DNA from: Clostridium sp. OF03-18AA
GTDB lineage: Bacteria; Bacillota; Clostridia; Lachnospirales; Lachnospiraceae
Direction: 5' to 3'
NCBI RefSeq assembly: GCF_003478035.1
Contig: NZ_QUEP01000018.1
Coordinates: forward strand, 1-57,276
DNA: 57,276 bases
A model generated the notes under the pieces. That model made no database searches. It was given only the letters and a program-made list of their open reading frames with translations, and had not been told where the DNA came from. A program made the translations under genes and the position numbers. Positions 9,772-17,321 of the stretch are shown here, piece by piece. Position 1 is the first letter of the stretch, and each line of letters begins with the position of its first letter.

Positions 9772-10902
9772 ATGCAGTTAAGTGATAAATTTTTCACATT
9801 TGATACCGGAGAAAAATCGCATTTTTTCGACATAATAACCAGTTCAGGACTCTCGCTCTCCCTGTTTTCGATTGGAGCGTCCATTCAAAAAATTGCTTTT
9901 AAAGGTAAGAAATGGTCCGACCATCCGGAAACAGACGGGAATGAACTTCCGATCACATTGAGTTCCGGCAATCCTGATTTTTACCGCATCTGTCCGTGTT
10001 ATGCAGGAGCAACGCTTGCCCCGAATGCCGGAAGGATCTCCGGCTCCTCCATCCTTCTCGGAGGAGAAACGATCCCTCTGACCCCAAACGAAGGTGCGAA
10101 CCAGCTGCATGGCGGTCCGCATAATCTCTCCGCTCAGAACTGGAACACAGAATTCGTCCGCCAGGATTATGATTCTGTCTCGATCGGATTTTCAGCATTT
10201 CTCGCCGACGGCGTCGACGGATATCCGGGAAATCGCACGTTTCATGCGGAATATACGCTCGATGACAGCAACTGGCTGACCATCCGGTACCGGGCATCGA
10301 CGGACCGGCCGACTTATATCAATATGTCGAATCATACCTACTGGAATCTTTCCGGTGATTTCTCATCTTCCGCGCTTGATGAGACACTCACCGTTTTCGC
10401 AAACAATGTCTGCCTGAATAACGAGGAACATATTCCCGTCGAAATCATCCCTATTGCAAGGACGATATTCGATTTTTCCAGCCCGGCTTCTCTTAAAAGC
10501 CGGCTGGATTTTCTGCCGCGCGAAGAAAAACTCCGCTCCCGCTGCCGCAGGCAGATTTCCATCGCGCGCGGTTACAACCATGCATTTATCCTGAGCCGTG
10601 ACCAGACCTCCCGCAGTTTCCGGTCGCTTCCACAGCCTGTAAAAAAAGCATGTATCCTGAGCGATCCTGTTTCCGGACACTCCATCACGCTTTACACGGA
10701 TGCCCCGGCACTCGTCGTCTATTCCGGCGGATTTCTCGATGATTCCATCGGATTCCCGGACGGCACGCACTCCTGCCCGTCATGCGCCATCGCGCTCGAA
10801 GCCCAGGATGTTCCGGATTCCCCACATGTTCTGCCGGAACATTTTTCCATCACAACGCCGGAACATCCGTTTGAGCGGACGATCCGGATCCAGATCCGGT
10901 AA
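9772..10902 (+). CDS. Aldose 1-epimerase (mutarotase)
   Basis: 376 residues, GalM family; interconverts alpha and beta anomers of aldoses. Visible family motifs are GATLAPNAGRIS, NEGANQLHGGPHNLSAQNW, the catalytic-His segment MSNHTYWNLSGD, and ALEAQDVPDSPH, which carries the catalytic Glu. The start is ATG 9772 behind AAAGGAG; an open frame further upstream (from 9613) has no ribosome binding site. It is divergent from the sugar importer operon, consistent with processing the imported sugar. It is somewhat longer than the usual 330-350 residues, with extra residues around 230-290. Confidence 0.88.
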   Translation: MQLSDKFFTFDTGEKSHFFDIITSSGLSLSLFSIGASIQKIAFKGKKWSDHPETDGNELPITLSSGNPDFYRICPCYAGATLAPNAGRISGSSILLGGETIPLTPNEGANQLHGGPHNLSAQNWNTEFVRQDYDSVSIGFSAFLADGVDGYPGNRTFHAEYTLDDSNWLTIRYRASTDRPTYINMSNHTYWNLSGDFSSSALDETLTVFANNVCLNNEEHIPVEIIPIARTIFDFSSPASLKSRLDFLPREEKLRSRCRRQISIARGYNHAFILSRDQTSRSFRSLPQPVKKACILSDPVSGHSITLYTDAPALVVYSGGFLDDSIGFPDGTHSCPSCAIALEAQDVPDSPHVLPEHFSITTPEHPFERTIRIQIR

Positions 10903-10962
10903 ATGTCGCAGTAACACTTACAGTTCTGCCGCTGGCAGCTTCTTTCGAATTCCTTGAAATAC

Positions 10963-11008
10963 AAAAAGGGACCTGGCCATCATCTGATATGCCAAATCCC
11001 TTTTTCCT
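10963..11008 (+). terminator. Intrinsic terminator after aldose epimerase gene
   Basis: Stem 10963-10977 with 10991-11005 (AAAAAGGGA...TGGC / GCCA...TCCCTTTTT, two internal mismatches) followed by a T-rich tail. Confidence 0.75.
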
Positions 11009-11014
11009 TTATTT

Positions 11015-11032
11015 GTAACTATTCAGTACCTT
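11015..11032 (+). repeat. Dispersed repeat family E, left-end fragment
   Basis: GTAACTATTCAGTACCTT matches the left end of the full-length element at 43123-43256 with one difference. Only the end is recognisable here. Confidence 0.5.
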
Positions 11033-11094
11033 CTCACACCTACAGGAATCTCCCCACTGAGCTTTCCTTCGGATGCATAGTTTCTGTTATATTG

Positions 11095-11409
11095 TCACCA
11101 CCGGATCCAGATCTTCCCGCTGTATTTCCAATTTCCATACAGCAGCCGTCCAAACAGAGCCAATGCTGTGAGCTCAAAAAAGCGGATCGTCAGGTGGTCG
11201 GAACCTGCAAATGTCGTGAGCAGAGTCAGGAATGCGACCAGTGCAAGATACAGGAGATTCATTCCTTGAAAACGGACAAACTGTTCTTTTTCCCGGATCC
11301 TGTCATCATTCCGGATCCGCTCATAAGAACGTCCTTTTCCTTTTAAAAGGCGCATTCCGAGTACCGCCCATTCGATCGTTAAAATACAGAGTACATATTT
11401 CGCCAGCAT
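11095..11409 (-). CDS. Small predicted membrane protein
   Basis: 104 residues, family not recognised. The start is placed at ATG 11409 because AAGGAAG lies 7 nt upstream; an ATG at 11415 is too close to that site. Three hydrophobic stretches are visible: AKYVLCILTIEWAVLGM near the N-terminus, MNLLYLALVAFLTLLTTFAG in the middle, and FFELTALALFGRLLYG near the C-terminus, with a charged loop RIRNDDRIREKEQ between the first two. No catalytic motif is seen. It is downstream of nrdG on the same strand, but a palindromic repeat lies between them, so co-transcription is uncertain. Confidence 0.55.
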   Translation of the reverse strand: MLAKYVLCILTIEWAVLGMRLLKGKGRSYERIRNDDRIREKEQFVRFQGMNLLYLALVAFLTLLTTFAGSDHLTIRFFELTALALFGRLLYGNWKYSGKIWIRW

Positions 11410-11563
11410 AGACATTCTTCCTTTCCATGAAAGTTCTCTGCAATTTTCTCTTCTATCCGTCCCATGAGTCTTCATGTTTTCTATGGTCTTATTGTATCAC
11501 ATGCCAACGCAGCTGTCACTGTCTCCTTCTGCCTCTCTCGTGCTGTGTACAGTTGTGGCAGCA

Positions 11564-11601
11564 GATTTTGCCGATTCGGAATGCGAAGCATCGGCAAAAT
11601 C
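11564..11601. repeat. Dispersed palindromic repeat, family A, copy 1
   Basis: A 38-nt hairpin with 12-bp arms GATTTTGCCGAT / ATCGGCAAAATC. The identical 38 nt occur again at 18933-18970, and flanking GTTGTGG is shared. It resembles bacterial REP-type elements in size and symmetry. Confidence 0.85.
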
Positions 11602-11625
11602 AGGTGTTGTCCCTGGTCGTTTGTC

Positions 11626-12120
11626 CTATTTCGATTGATAGAGCACTACATTTTTATTTTTTAACGTCTGTTTCACATCGATGACTCTCTGGTTCGCGCT
11701 GCCTTTCCAGTGCAGGGTCACATCTTTTTCTGCTTCCACGAACGGTCCGTCCACCAGGACATCCACGTTTTTCAGAAACGGAAGATCCCGGATGTCTTCC
11801 CACAGGAACCCTGTATACAGCCAGATCGTCTTTTCCGGGAACTTTTCGTGGATTTCTTCGATCAGATTTCCCACTTCTTTCCGGTTCTGCCAGTGAAGCG
11901 GATCACCGCCGGAGAATGTCACGCCGGAGATCCAGGATGGCGCCAGCGCCTCGAAAAGTTCCTGTTTTGCCTCCTCGTCAAACGGGAGTCCGCCTTTCAC
12001 ATCCCATGTCACCGGGTTCTGGCAGCCCGGACAGGCATGGCTGCAGCCAGCAAGCCATAAGACGGTGCGCAGGCCGTCGCCGTTTAACATGTCCTCTTTT
12101 GTAATGTTGTGGTAGCGCAT
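11626..12120 (-). CDS. nrdG: Anaerobic ribonucleotide reductase activating protein
   Basis: 164 residues, radical SAM enzyme that installs the glycyl radical on NrdD. The cluster motif is C-x3-C-x2-C (CSHACPGC, res ~26-33), followed by the conserved NPVTWD and FSGGDPL segments, the SAM-binding GGD equivalent. The length is normal for NrdG. It lies directly downstream of nrdD on the same strand, separated by 178 nt that hold several hairpins, which may attenuate or process the transcript so that less NrdG than NrdD is made. Both are essential for DNA precursor supply without oxygen. Confidence 0.93.
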   Translation of the reverse strand: MRYHNITKEDMLNGDGLRTVLWLAGCSHACPGCQNPVTWDVKGGLPFDEEAKQELFEALAPSWISGVTFSGGDPLHWQNRKEVGNLIEEIHEKFPEKTIWLYTGFLWEDIRDLPFLKNVDVLVDGPFVEAEKDVTLHWKGSANQRVIDVKQTLKNKNVVLYQSK

Positions 12121-12152
12121 GAGATCACCTCTTTTTTATTTTATATTTTCAC

Positions 12153-12286
12153 GCAGTGCACATATTCTTGTTTTTATTTCATAAAAACAAGAATCTCTCG
12201 GGCGTTCGCCCTATACGTCTTTGCCCGAAAATCTGCTTATGCAAGCAAGCTTGCAACGCAGATTTTCGGGTAAATCCGTGCACTGC
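12153..12286. repeat. Nested-hairpin element between nrdD and nrdG
   Basis: An outer 9-bp inverted repeat GCAGTGCAC/GTGCACTGC (12153-12161, 12278-12286) brackets a perfect 14-bp hairpin (12164-12177 with 12181-12194), a small GGGC/GCCC hairpin, and a 13-bp hairpin CCCGAAAATCTGC/GCAGATTTTCGGG (12224-12236, 12258-12270) that itself encloses GCAAGC-AA-GCTTGC. Confidence 0.8.
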
Positions 12287-12298
12287 TAACTGTTTCCA

Positions 12299-14431
12299 TC
12301 ACATCGATTTCCGCTCCGCGATCTCGGCCATCTTCGCATCATTCAGCCTCGTATCGCCCTTGACGCGGGAATAGCTCAGATATCCGTTCATACGGTCGAT
12401 CTTTGTCAGGTTTTTGCTGCCGCAGACCGGACACACATCCATATTTAACTCCTCGTGTCCGCAGTCATCGCAGTAGGACAGCGACAGGTTCACGCCCTCA
12501 TAGAATCCCATCTTCATCGCGCGGCGCACGAGGGAGCGGATCGCTTCTTTATTGTAGTCGATCGGATATTTCACGTACTGGATCTTTCCGCCGTTGGAGA
12601 GTTCCCAGAACCGGTATTCGAGGTTCTGCTTCTGGATCGGCGTGATATCTTCCGTCACATGGCAGTGGAAGCCATTGCTGACATACTCGCGGTCGGAGAC
12701 ATTCTCCACGATCCCGTATTTTTTCCGGAACTGCTTGACCTGAAGTCCACAGAGGTTTTCCGCCGGTGTCGCGTAGATCGCATAGAGATTTCCGTCCTCG
12801 TGTTTAAACTGCTCCACCTTCTCATTGATGTGCTTTAAGACCTCGATCGCAAACGCCCCGTCTTCCACCAGGGATTTTCCGTTGTACAGTCTCTGCAGCT
12901 CATTGAACGCTGTGATCCCGAAGGATGCCGTCGCCGTCTTAAGGAGTGGTTTAATCTTATCGTGAAGTCCTAAATGACCTCCGTAGAATCCGCCCTCACA
13001 GTACGCCAACGGGTTTGTGGACGCGCGCATCTCTCCAAGGTACGCGTAAGTCCGGATATGGATCTTCCGGATCAGCTCCAGATAATAATCCAGGACCTCG
13101 TAGAAATCCTTGCTCTCCTGTCGTGCCTTTGCAAGCATCATTGGAAGATGCAGGCTCACAACACCGATGTTGAAGCGGCCGACAAACACCGGAACATCAT
13201 TCTCATCAGCCGGTTCCATGCCGCCCCGCTCATACCACGGAGAAAGGAACGCGCGGCAGCCCATCGGGCTGATGATCTTCCCGTATTTCTTGTACATGCC
13301 GGCGATATAACCTTCACCGGTCAGGGAGAGCCAGTCCGGATACATCGTCCTGGAAGAGCACTCGATCCCGGCCTCAAAAACGTCCTCAAGCTCTTTTCCC
13401 GGTCCGTGAAGGTTCTCATCATATAAGAACACAAGCTTCGGGAACAGGACCGGCTTCTTGTGGCCTTCTTTTCCCTGACCTTTCTTTCTCACATTGAGCA
13501 TCGTGATCGTCGCCATCTTTGCGAACCGGCTTGTTCCGGTTCCTGCCGTCATCGTGATAAACGGATAGTCACCGCGGCTGGAGGAAACGGAGTTGAACTT
13601 GTACTCCCAGCCCTGGAAGCCCTGTTCCATCTCTCTCTGAACGTCGTTCCAGGCTATCTCCTTCGCTTTCTCCTCGTCGAGACCGAGGTCGATATATTTT
13701 TCGATATACTTTCCGTAGGATTTCTCGGCATACGGCGCCAGGATGTTCTCCACGCTCGGAACCGTAAAACCACCGTACTGCTGGCTCGCCGCACTTAAAA
13801 CGATATCGCCGATGACGTCAAATGCGACATCCAGGGTCTTCGGCTCATTGTACCAGATATTTCCCATCTCGAAACCGCCGCTCAAGACCTCATTGACGTC
13901 AAACAGGCAGCAGTTCATCGTATCGCGTCGCGCTGACATATCGTGGATATAGATATATCCGTCCCGGCATGCCTGAAGCTCCTCGACGGTCATAAAGAAC
14001 TTCTGGTATAAAGATTTATTCAACTCATTGAAGATCAGGCTGCGCTTCGTGGAGACGAGAGCACTGTCCGTATTGCTGTTCTCCTTGTCGCCGATGTACA
14101 TGATGGACTGGCTCTTTTTGTAGACTTCATCGAGCATCTGGACGAAATCCTGCTTATAGTTGCGGTAATCGCGGTAGCTCTTCGCGACCACCGGGTTGAC
14201 GCGCTCCAAAGCGCCCTCGACGATGTTGTGCATCTGGGCGATCGGGACTTCCGCCTCATCCAGGTCCTCCGCTTTTTCTTCCACAAATTCACAGATAAAC
14301 TTACTCTCGGCCTTCGAGAAGTTGATCATCGCGCGGTTTGCAGACTTATTTACTGCCGCCAGGACTTTCTGGACATTAAACTCCTCTTTCGTCCCGTCTT
14401 TTTTGACTACTTTGATCTCACTGCATTTCAT
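12299..14431 (-). CDS. nrdD: Anaerobic ribonucleoside-triphosphate reductase
   Basis: 710 residues. Reduces ribonucleoside triphosphates to deoxy forms under anaerobic conditions using a glycyl radical. An N-terminal ATP-cone (VVKKDGTKEEFNVQKVLAAVNKSANRA) senses ATP/dATP. The large barrel contains CCLFDVNEVL and GRFNIGVVSLHLP. The C-terminus has two zinc CxxC pairs (CDDCGH, CPVCGS) and the radical loop RMNGYLSYSRVKGDTRLND, with the radical Gly in RMNGY. Its ATG overlaps the scpB stop as ATGA, so it is translationally coupled to a chromosome-segregation operon. nrdG follows. All key segments are present. Confidence 0.95.
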   Translation of the reverse strand: MKCSEIKVVKKDGTKEEFNVQKVLAAVNKSANRAMINFSKAESKFICEFVEEKAEDLDEAEVPIAQMHNIVEGALERVNPVVAKSYRDYRNYKQDFVQMLDEVYKKSQSIMYIGDKENSNTDSALVSTKRSLIFNELNKSLYQKFFMTVEELQACRDGYIYIHDMSARRDTMNCCLFDVNEVLSGGFEMGNIWYNEPKTLDVAFDVIGDIVLSAASQQYGGFTVPSVENILAPYAEKSYGKYIEKYIDLGLDEEKAKEIAWNDVQREMEQGFQGWEYKFNSVSSSRGDYPFITMTAGTGTSRFAKMATITMLNVRKKGQGKEGHKKPVLFPKLVFLYDENLHGPGKELEDVFEAGIECSSRTMYPDWLSLTGEGYIAGMYKKYGKIISPMGCRAFLSPWYERGGMEPADENDVPVFVGRFNIGVVSLHLPMMLAKARQESKDFYEVLDYYLELIRKIHIRTYAYLGEMRASTNPLAYCEGGFYGGHLGLHDKIKPLLKTATASFGITAFNELQRLYNGKSLVEDGAFAIEVLKHINEKVEQFKHEDGNLYAIYATPAENLCGLQVKQFRKKYGIVENVSDREYVSNGFHCHVTEDITPIQKQNLEYRFWELSNGGKIQYVKYPIDYNKEAIRSLVRRAMKMGFYEGVNLSLSYCDDCGHEELNMDVCPVCGSKNLTKIDRMNGYLSYSRVKGDTRLNDAKMAEIAERKSM

Positions 14432-15114
14432 GATATGGAATCCTCCCCGTAAGCCTCGTTGTTTTCTATCTCTTTCTCGTTCTCATTCTCATCTGCATCT
14501 TCTTCCGGATCTTCGTCATCATCCAGCAGATGACCTTCCTCATCGATCCTCAGGTTCAGCTCTTCCTCAACCTCACTCCGGATCTCTTCTCTTTGCTCCA
14601 CATTCATCTCCGGGAGCTGTTCCGTGGATCCGACGCCGAAACGGCGCAGGAATTCCTCGGTCGTCGCAAAAAGTGCCGGGCGGCCCGGCGCATCCAGGCG
14701 GCCCGCCTCATAGACGAGATCGTATTCCACAAGCCGGTTGACCGCATGGTCCGATTTTACCCCACGGATCTTCTCGATATCGGCCTTGGTGACCGGCTGC
14801 TTGTAGGCGATGATCGCCAACGTCTCCATCACCACATCCGACAGGATCTGCTTTTTCGGCGTTGCCGCGACACGGATCAGATTTTCATAATAATCCACAC
14901 GGCTGCACATCTGGTAGCTGTCATCCAGCCGCACGATCTGCATGCCAGCTTTTCTCTTGTCATATTTTTCCTTCAGGCGCTCCACGGCCTGGATGGCCGT
15001 CTCCTCATCCGATTCCAATGCCGCCGCAAGCTGTCGGATCTCCACAGACTGCCCCATGGTAAACAGCACGGACTCCACAACGGACTCCTGTGTTTTCAGG
15101 TTTTCCACTCTCAT
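14428..15114 (-). CDS. scpB: Segregation and condensation protein B
   Basis: 228 residues. ScpB binds ScpA and, with SMC, forms the bacterial condensin that compacts and separates chromosomes. Two winged-helix domains are visible, ending with the conserved VVMETLAIIAYKQPVTKADIEKIRGV and GRLDAPGRPALFATTEEFLRRFG. The C-terminal ~50 residues are very acidic (DDDEDPEEDADENENEKE), as is common in ScpB. Start ATG 15114 has GGAGGAATTTGA upstream. It follows scpA by 108 nt and overlaps nrdD by 4 nt, an uncommon partner. Confidence 0.95.
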   Translation of the reverse strand: MRVENLKTQESVVESVLFTMGQSVEIRQLAAALESDEETAIQAVERLKEKYDKRKAGMQIVRLDDSYQMCSRVDYYENLIRVAATPKKQILSDVVMETLAIIAYKQPVTKADIEKIRGVKSDHAVNRLVEYDLVYEAGRLDAPGRPALFATTEEFLRRFGVGSTEQLPEMNVEQREEIRSEVEEELNLRIDEEGHLLDDDEDPEEDADENENEKEIENNEAYGEDSIS

Positions 15115-15216
15115 TCAAATTCCTCCACGATCGTATCATCCCATGTTTTCCTGCGCTCAGCGCATTCGCCCGCCTGTCACCGTTTACACTCGTATATCCC
15201 GGCAGCAGACTTTTCC

Positions 15217-15233
15217 GCAGTCCTACTGAACAG
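15217..15233. repeat. Dispersed repeat family E, end fragment at the scpA stop
   Basis: GCAGTCCTACTGAACAG resembles the right end of the element at 43123-43256. Read on the minus strand it supplies the last codons and TAG stop of scpA, suggesting an old insertion at the gene end. Confidence 0.4.
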
Positions 15234-16017
15234 TCGTGACGACGATTTCATTGTCATCTTGTTCCCCGCCTTCCGGCTCCAGAGATTCTATGTACATGTC
15301 GTCAAACAGATGTTCCTGCGTCAGATGGATCTTTCCCACCTTCATGAGCTCCAACAGTGCAAGGAACGTCACGACGACCTCCGTCTTATCTCTCTGTTTT
15401 TCCAGCATCTGGCGGAAACTGAACTTCCGGTGTTTTCTCGCATAGCCGAGAACCGAAGTGATCTTGTCCTCCAGGCTCACCGGCTCCTTTTTGATCGTTC
15501 CGAACGTGCTGCGGACCGGATCAATCTTGTCCTGCTGCCGCTTCATGACCGCCTCAAAGATCTTCTGAAGCTTTGTGAGCGTCACACCGTCCAGGAGTTT
15601 ATCGAGATCCACCGGCTCCTCGTATTCCTTCACCTCCGGCGGGATCGTCGGATCTTTGTAGAACACACGGTCCGCCCCGGTCTCCAGATCCTTCAGCTCC
15701 TCCGACATCAGCCGGAATTTCTTATATTCCAGGAGGCGCATCACAAGTTCCGCTCTCGGATCTTCCTCCTCACCTTCCTCATTTACTTCTTTCGGCAGCA
15801 GCATCCGCGCCTTGATATCGAGAAGTGTCGCCGCCATCACCAGGAACTCGCTGACCACATCCAGGTCTTCCTCATCCATCTTCCGAACGTACTCCATGTA
15901 CTGGTCCGTGATCTCGGTGATCGGGATATCATAGATATTCACTTTGTTTTTTTCGATCAGATGAAGAAGAAGATCCAGCGGACCTTCAAACTTTTCCAGT
16001 TTGTACGATAATTCCAT
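15223..16017 (-). CDS. scpA: Segregation and condensation protein A
   Basis: 264 residues, the kleisin subunit of the SMC-ScpAB condensin. The N-terminus has the family signature LEKFEGPLDLLLHLIEKNKVNIYDIPITEIT and EFLVMAATLLDIKARMLLP; the C-terminus carries the winged-helix part that contacts the SMC head (VVTFLALLELMKVGKIHLTQEHLFDDM). ATG 16017 was chosen with GAGG 5 nt upstream; an in-frame GTG at 16023 overlaps that site. It is followed by scpB and nrdD. The last codons overlap an apparent repeat remnant. Confidence 0.95.
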   Translation of the reverse strand: MELSYKLEKFEGPLDLLLHLIEKNKVNIYDIPITEITDQYMEYVRKMDEEDLDVVSEFLVMAATLLDIKARMLLPKEVNEEGEEEDPRAELVMRLLEYKKFRLMSEELKDLETGADRVFYKDPTIPPEVKEYEEPVDLDKLLDGVTLTKLQKIFEAVMKRQQDKIDPVRSTFGTIKKEPVSLEDKITSVLGYARKHRKFSFRQMLEKQRDKTEVVVTFLALLELMKVGKIHLTQEHLFDDMYIESLEPEGGEQDDNEIVVTTVQ

Positions 16018-16068
16018 ATACACCTCATGTTTTCAGATATCAGATGCCTTTGTGTTGCTTTGAACCGC

Positions 16069-16094
16069 AAAAAAGAATGTGCCATGGCACACTC
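16069..16094 (-). terminator. Intrinsic terminator after metallophosphoesterase gene
   Basis: On the minus strand GAGTGTGCC-AT-GGCACATTC (16094-16075, one G-T pair) is followed by a run of T (A-run 16069-16074). It separates the upstream genes from scpA, so scpA probably relies on its own start or on read-through. Confidence 0.75.
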
Positions 16095-16115
16095 TTTCCT
16101 TACGGTACATGGAAA

Positions 16116-17015
16116 TCAGCTTTTTTCGCTCTTTCCATCTTCCAAACCGCAGAGCCGTATCACAACCACCTGCGGTTTATCATTTAACCGGATATTGATC
16201 GAATGGGTTCCAAGTCCCCGTCCGACGATCATCCGGCTCCTCTCTCCCCATCTTCCGGGAAGTTCAAACTCACCCGCACAGCGCGGATAAAAAAACTGAT
16301 ACTGAGGGGTCATGACTCCGCCGAGGACCGGAAGCCGGATCGTGCCGCCGTGAAAATGTCCGGAGAGCGTAAGATCCGCTCCCCAGGCCGCATACTCCTC
16401 AAAAAACAGAGGAGAATGTGCGAGAAGAAGATTGAATCTTCCCGGATCCGGCTCTCCCAGGGCATCCTTCAAGAGATTTTCCGGGATCTGTCCCGACCTT
16501 GGCAGGTAAGCGCTCTTCGGGAGATCGAGACCATAGATCCTGATCTCTCCGTCGAGATCCGCAGAACCGTTCGCGAGATAACGGATCCCGGCATTTTCCA
16601 GGGCAGCCTGGTAATTCTCATAGGCTGCACCGTAAATGTCAGACTTCCAGACCATCCGGCACTCATGGTTTCCATTTCCGCAGTATACCGGAAATTCTTT
16701 TGCAAGCTCCGTCAGAAGCTTTCTCGGAATCTCCACATCAGAATTTCCTTTTTTTGCAACCATCCCGTCCCCGCCGGATAAAACGGCATCCGGCTTCACC
16801 TTCCGGACCGCATCCAGCAGCCGGCAGTTCTGATCTCCGAACTCCTTATTGTGGAGGTCTGTCAGAAAGACGATCGTCTTTCCCGGACCGTGGATCTTTT
16901 CCGAGACGATCCGGTATTCTTCCGTAACAAGGCAGTCCCGCTCATACCGGGAACGCGCCAGGCAGCCGCCCCCAAATGCGATGGCGCCGGCAACCAGAAA
17001 CACTGCTGTCCCCAA
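16116..17015 (-). CDS. Membrane-anchored metallophosphoesterase (YkuE-like)
   Basis: 299 residues. An N-terminal hydrophobic segment (TAVFLVAGAIAFGGG) anchors or exports the protein. The metal-binding blocks of calcineurin-like phosphoesterases are present in order: FLTDLHN (D-x-H), LSGGDGM (GGD), YCGNGNHE (GNHE), LLLAHSP and LSGHFHGGTIRLP (GH-x-HGG). The substrate is unknown; relatives act on phospholipid precursors or UDP-sugars at the membrane. The start appears to be TTG 17015, six bases after the upstream stop, with GAAGGAA as a binding site, suggesting coupling to the 67-residue gene. Confidence 0.88.
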   Translation of the reverse strand: MGTAVFLVAGAIAFGGGCLARSRYERDCLVTEEYRIVSEKIHGPGKTIVFLTDLHNKEFGDQNCRLLDAVRKVKPDAVLSGGDGMVAKKGNSDVEIPRKLLTELAKEFPVYCGNGNHECRMVWKSDIYGAAYENYQAALENAGIRYLANGSADLDGEIRIYGLDLPKSAYLPRSGQIPENLLKDALGEPDPGRFNLLLAHSPLFFEEYAAWGADLTLSGHFHGGTIRLPVLGGVMTPQYQFFYPRCAGEFELPGRWGERSRMIVGRGLGTHSINIRLNDKPQVVVIRLCGLEDGKSEKS

Positions 17016-17021
17016 ATCGGA

Positions 17022-17225
17022 TTATTCCTTCTCAAATACGCGGATCCCGCGCTCAACAACGCCTGCAAATGCCTGCGCATAGCTCTTGTACTCCGGATGT
17101 TTCGCAATGATCTTGTCCATCACGTCTTTTATCTCGCCGCTGATGATAACGGTGCATCCTGCTGCCTTCTTGTTGGTGGAACGATTCTCGTACATATCCT
17201 GCATTACTTTTACTCTTTCTTTCAT
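17022..17225 (-). CDS. Conserved-looking 67-residue cytoplasmic protein
   Basis: 67 residues with a good ribosome binding site (GAGGAG, 9 nt before ATG 17225). Family not recognised. The segment GCTVIISGEIKDVMDKIIAKHPEYKSYAQAFAGVVERGIRVFEKE looks like a compact beta-alpha-alpha fold, somewhat like a ribbon-helix-helix DNA-binding or antitoxin-like protein, but no diagnostic residues are present. It lies 6 nt before the metallophosphoesterase gene and is probably co-translated with it. Confidence 0.6.
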   Translation of the reverse strand: MKERVKVMQDMYENRSTNKKAAGCTVIISGEIKDVMDKIIAKHPEYKSYAQAFAGVVERGIRVFEKE

Positions 17226-17321
17226 GATAAAGCACTCCTCTTATTCTTTATTATTTTCAGAAATCACTGCCGTTTTCTCTTATGCGTGATATTCGCCGCT
17301 GCACACGGCAGCGCATGTTTT

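Noticed and set aside
14530..16011. A 493-codon open frame on the plus strand antisense to scpA/scpB
   Set aside because: Lies opposite two clearly recognisable genes, has no ribosome binding site and encodes a His/Arg/Leu-rich sequence typical of an antisense shadow.
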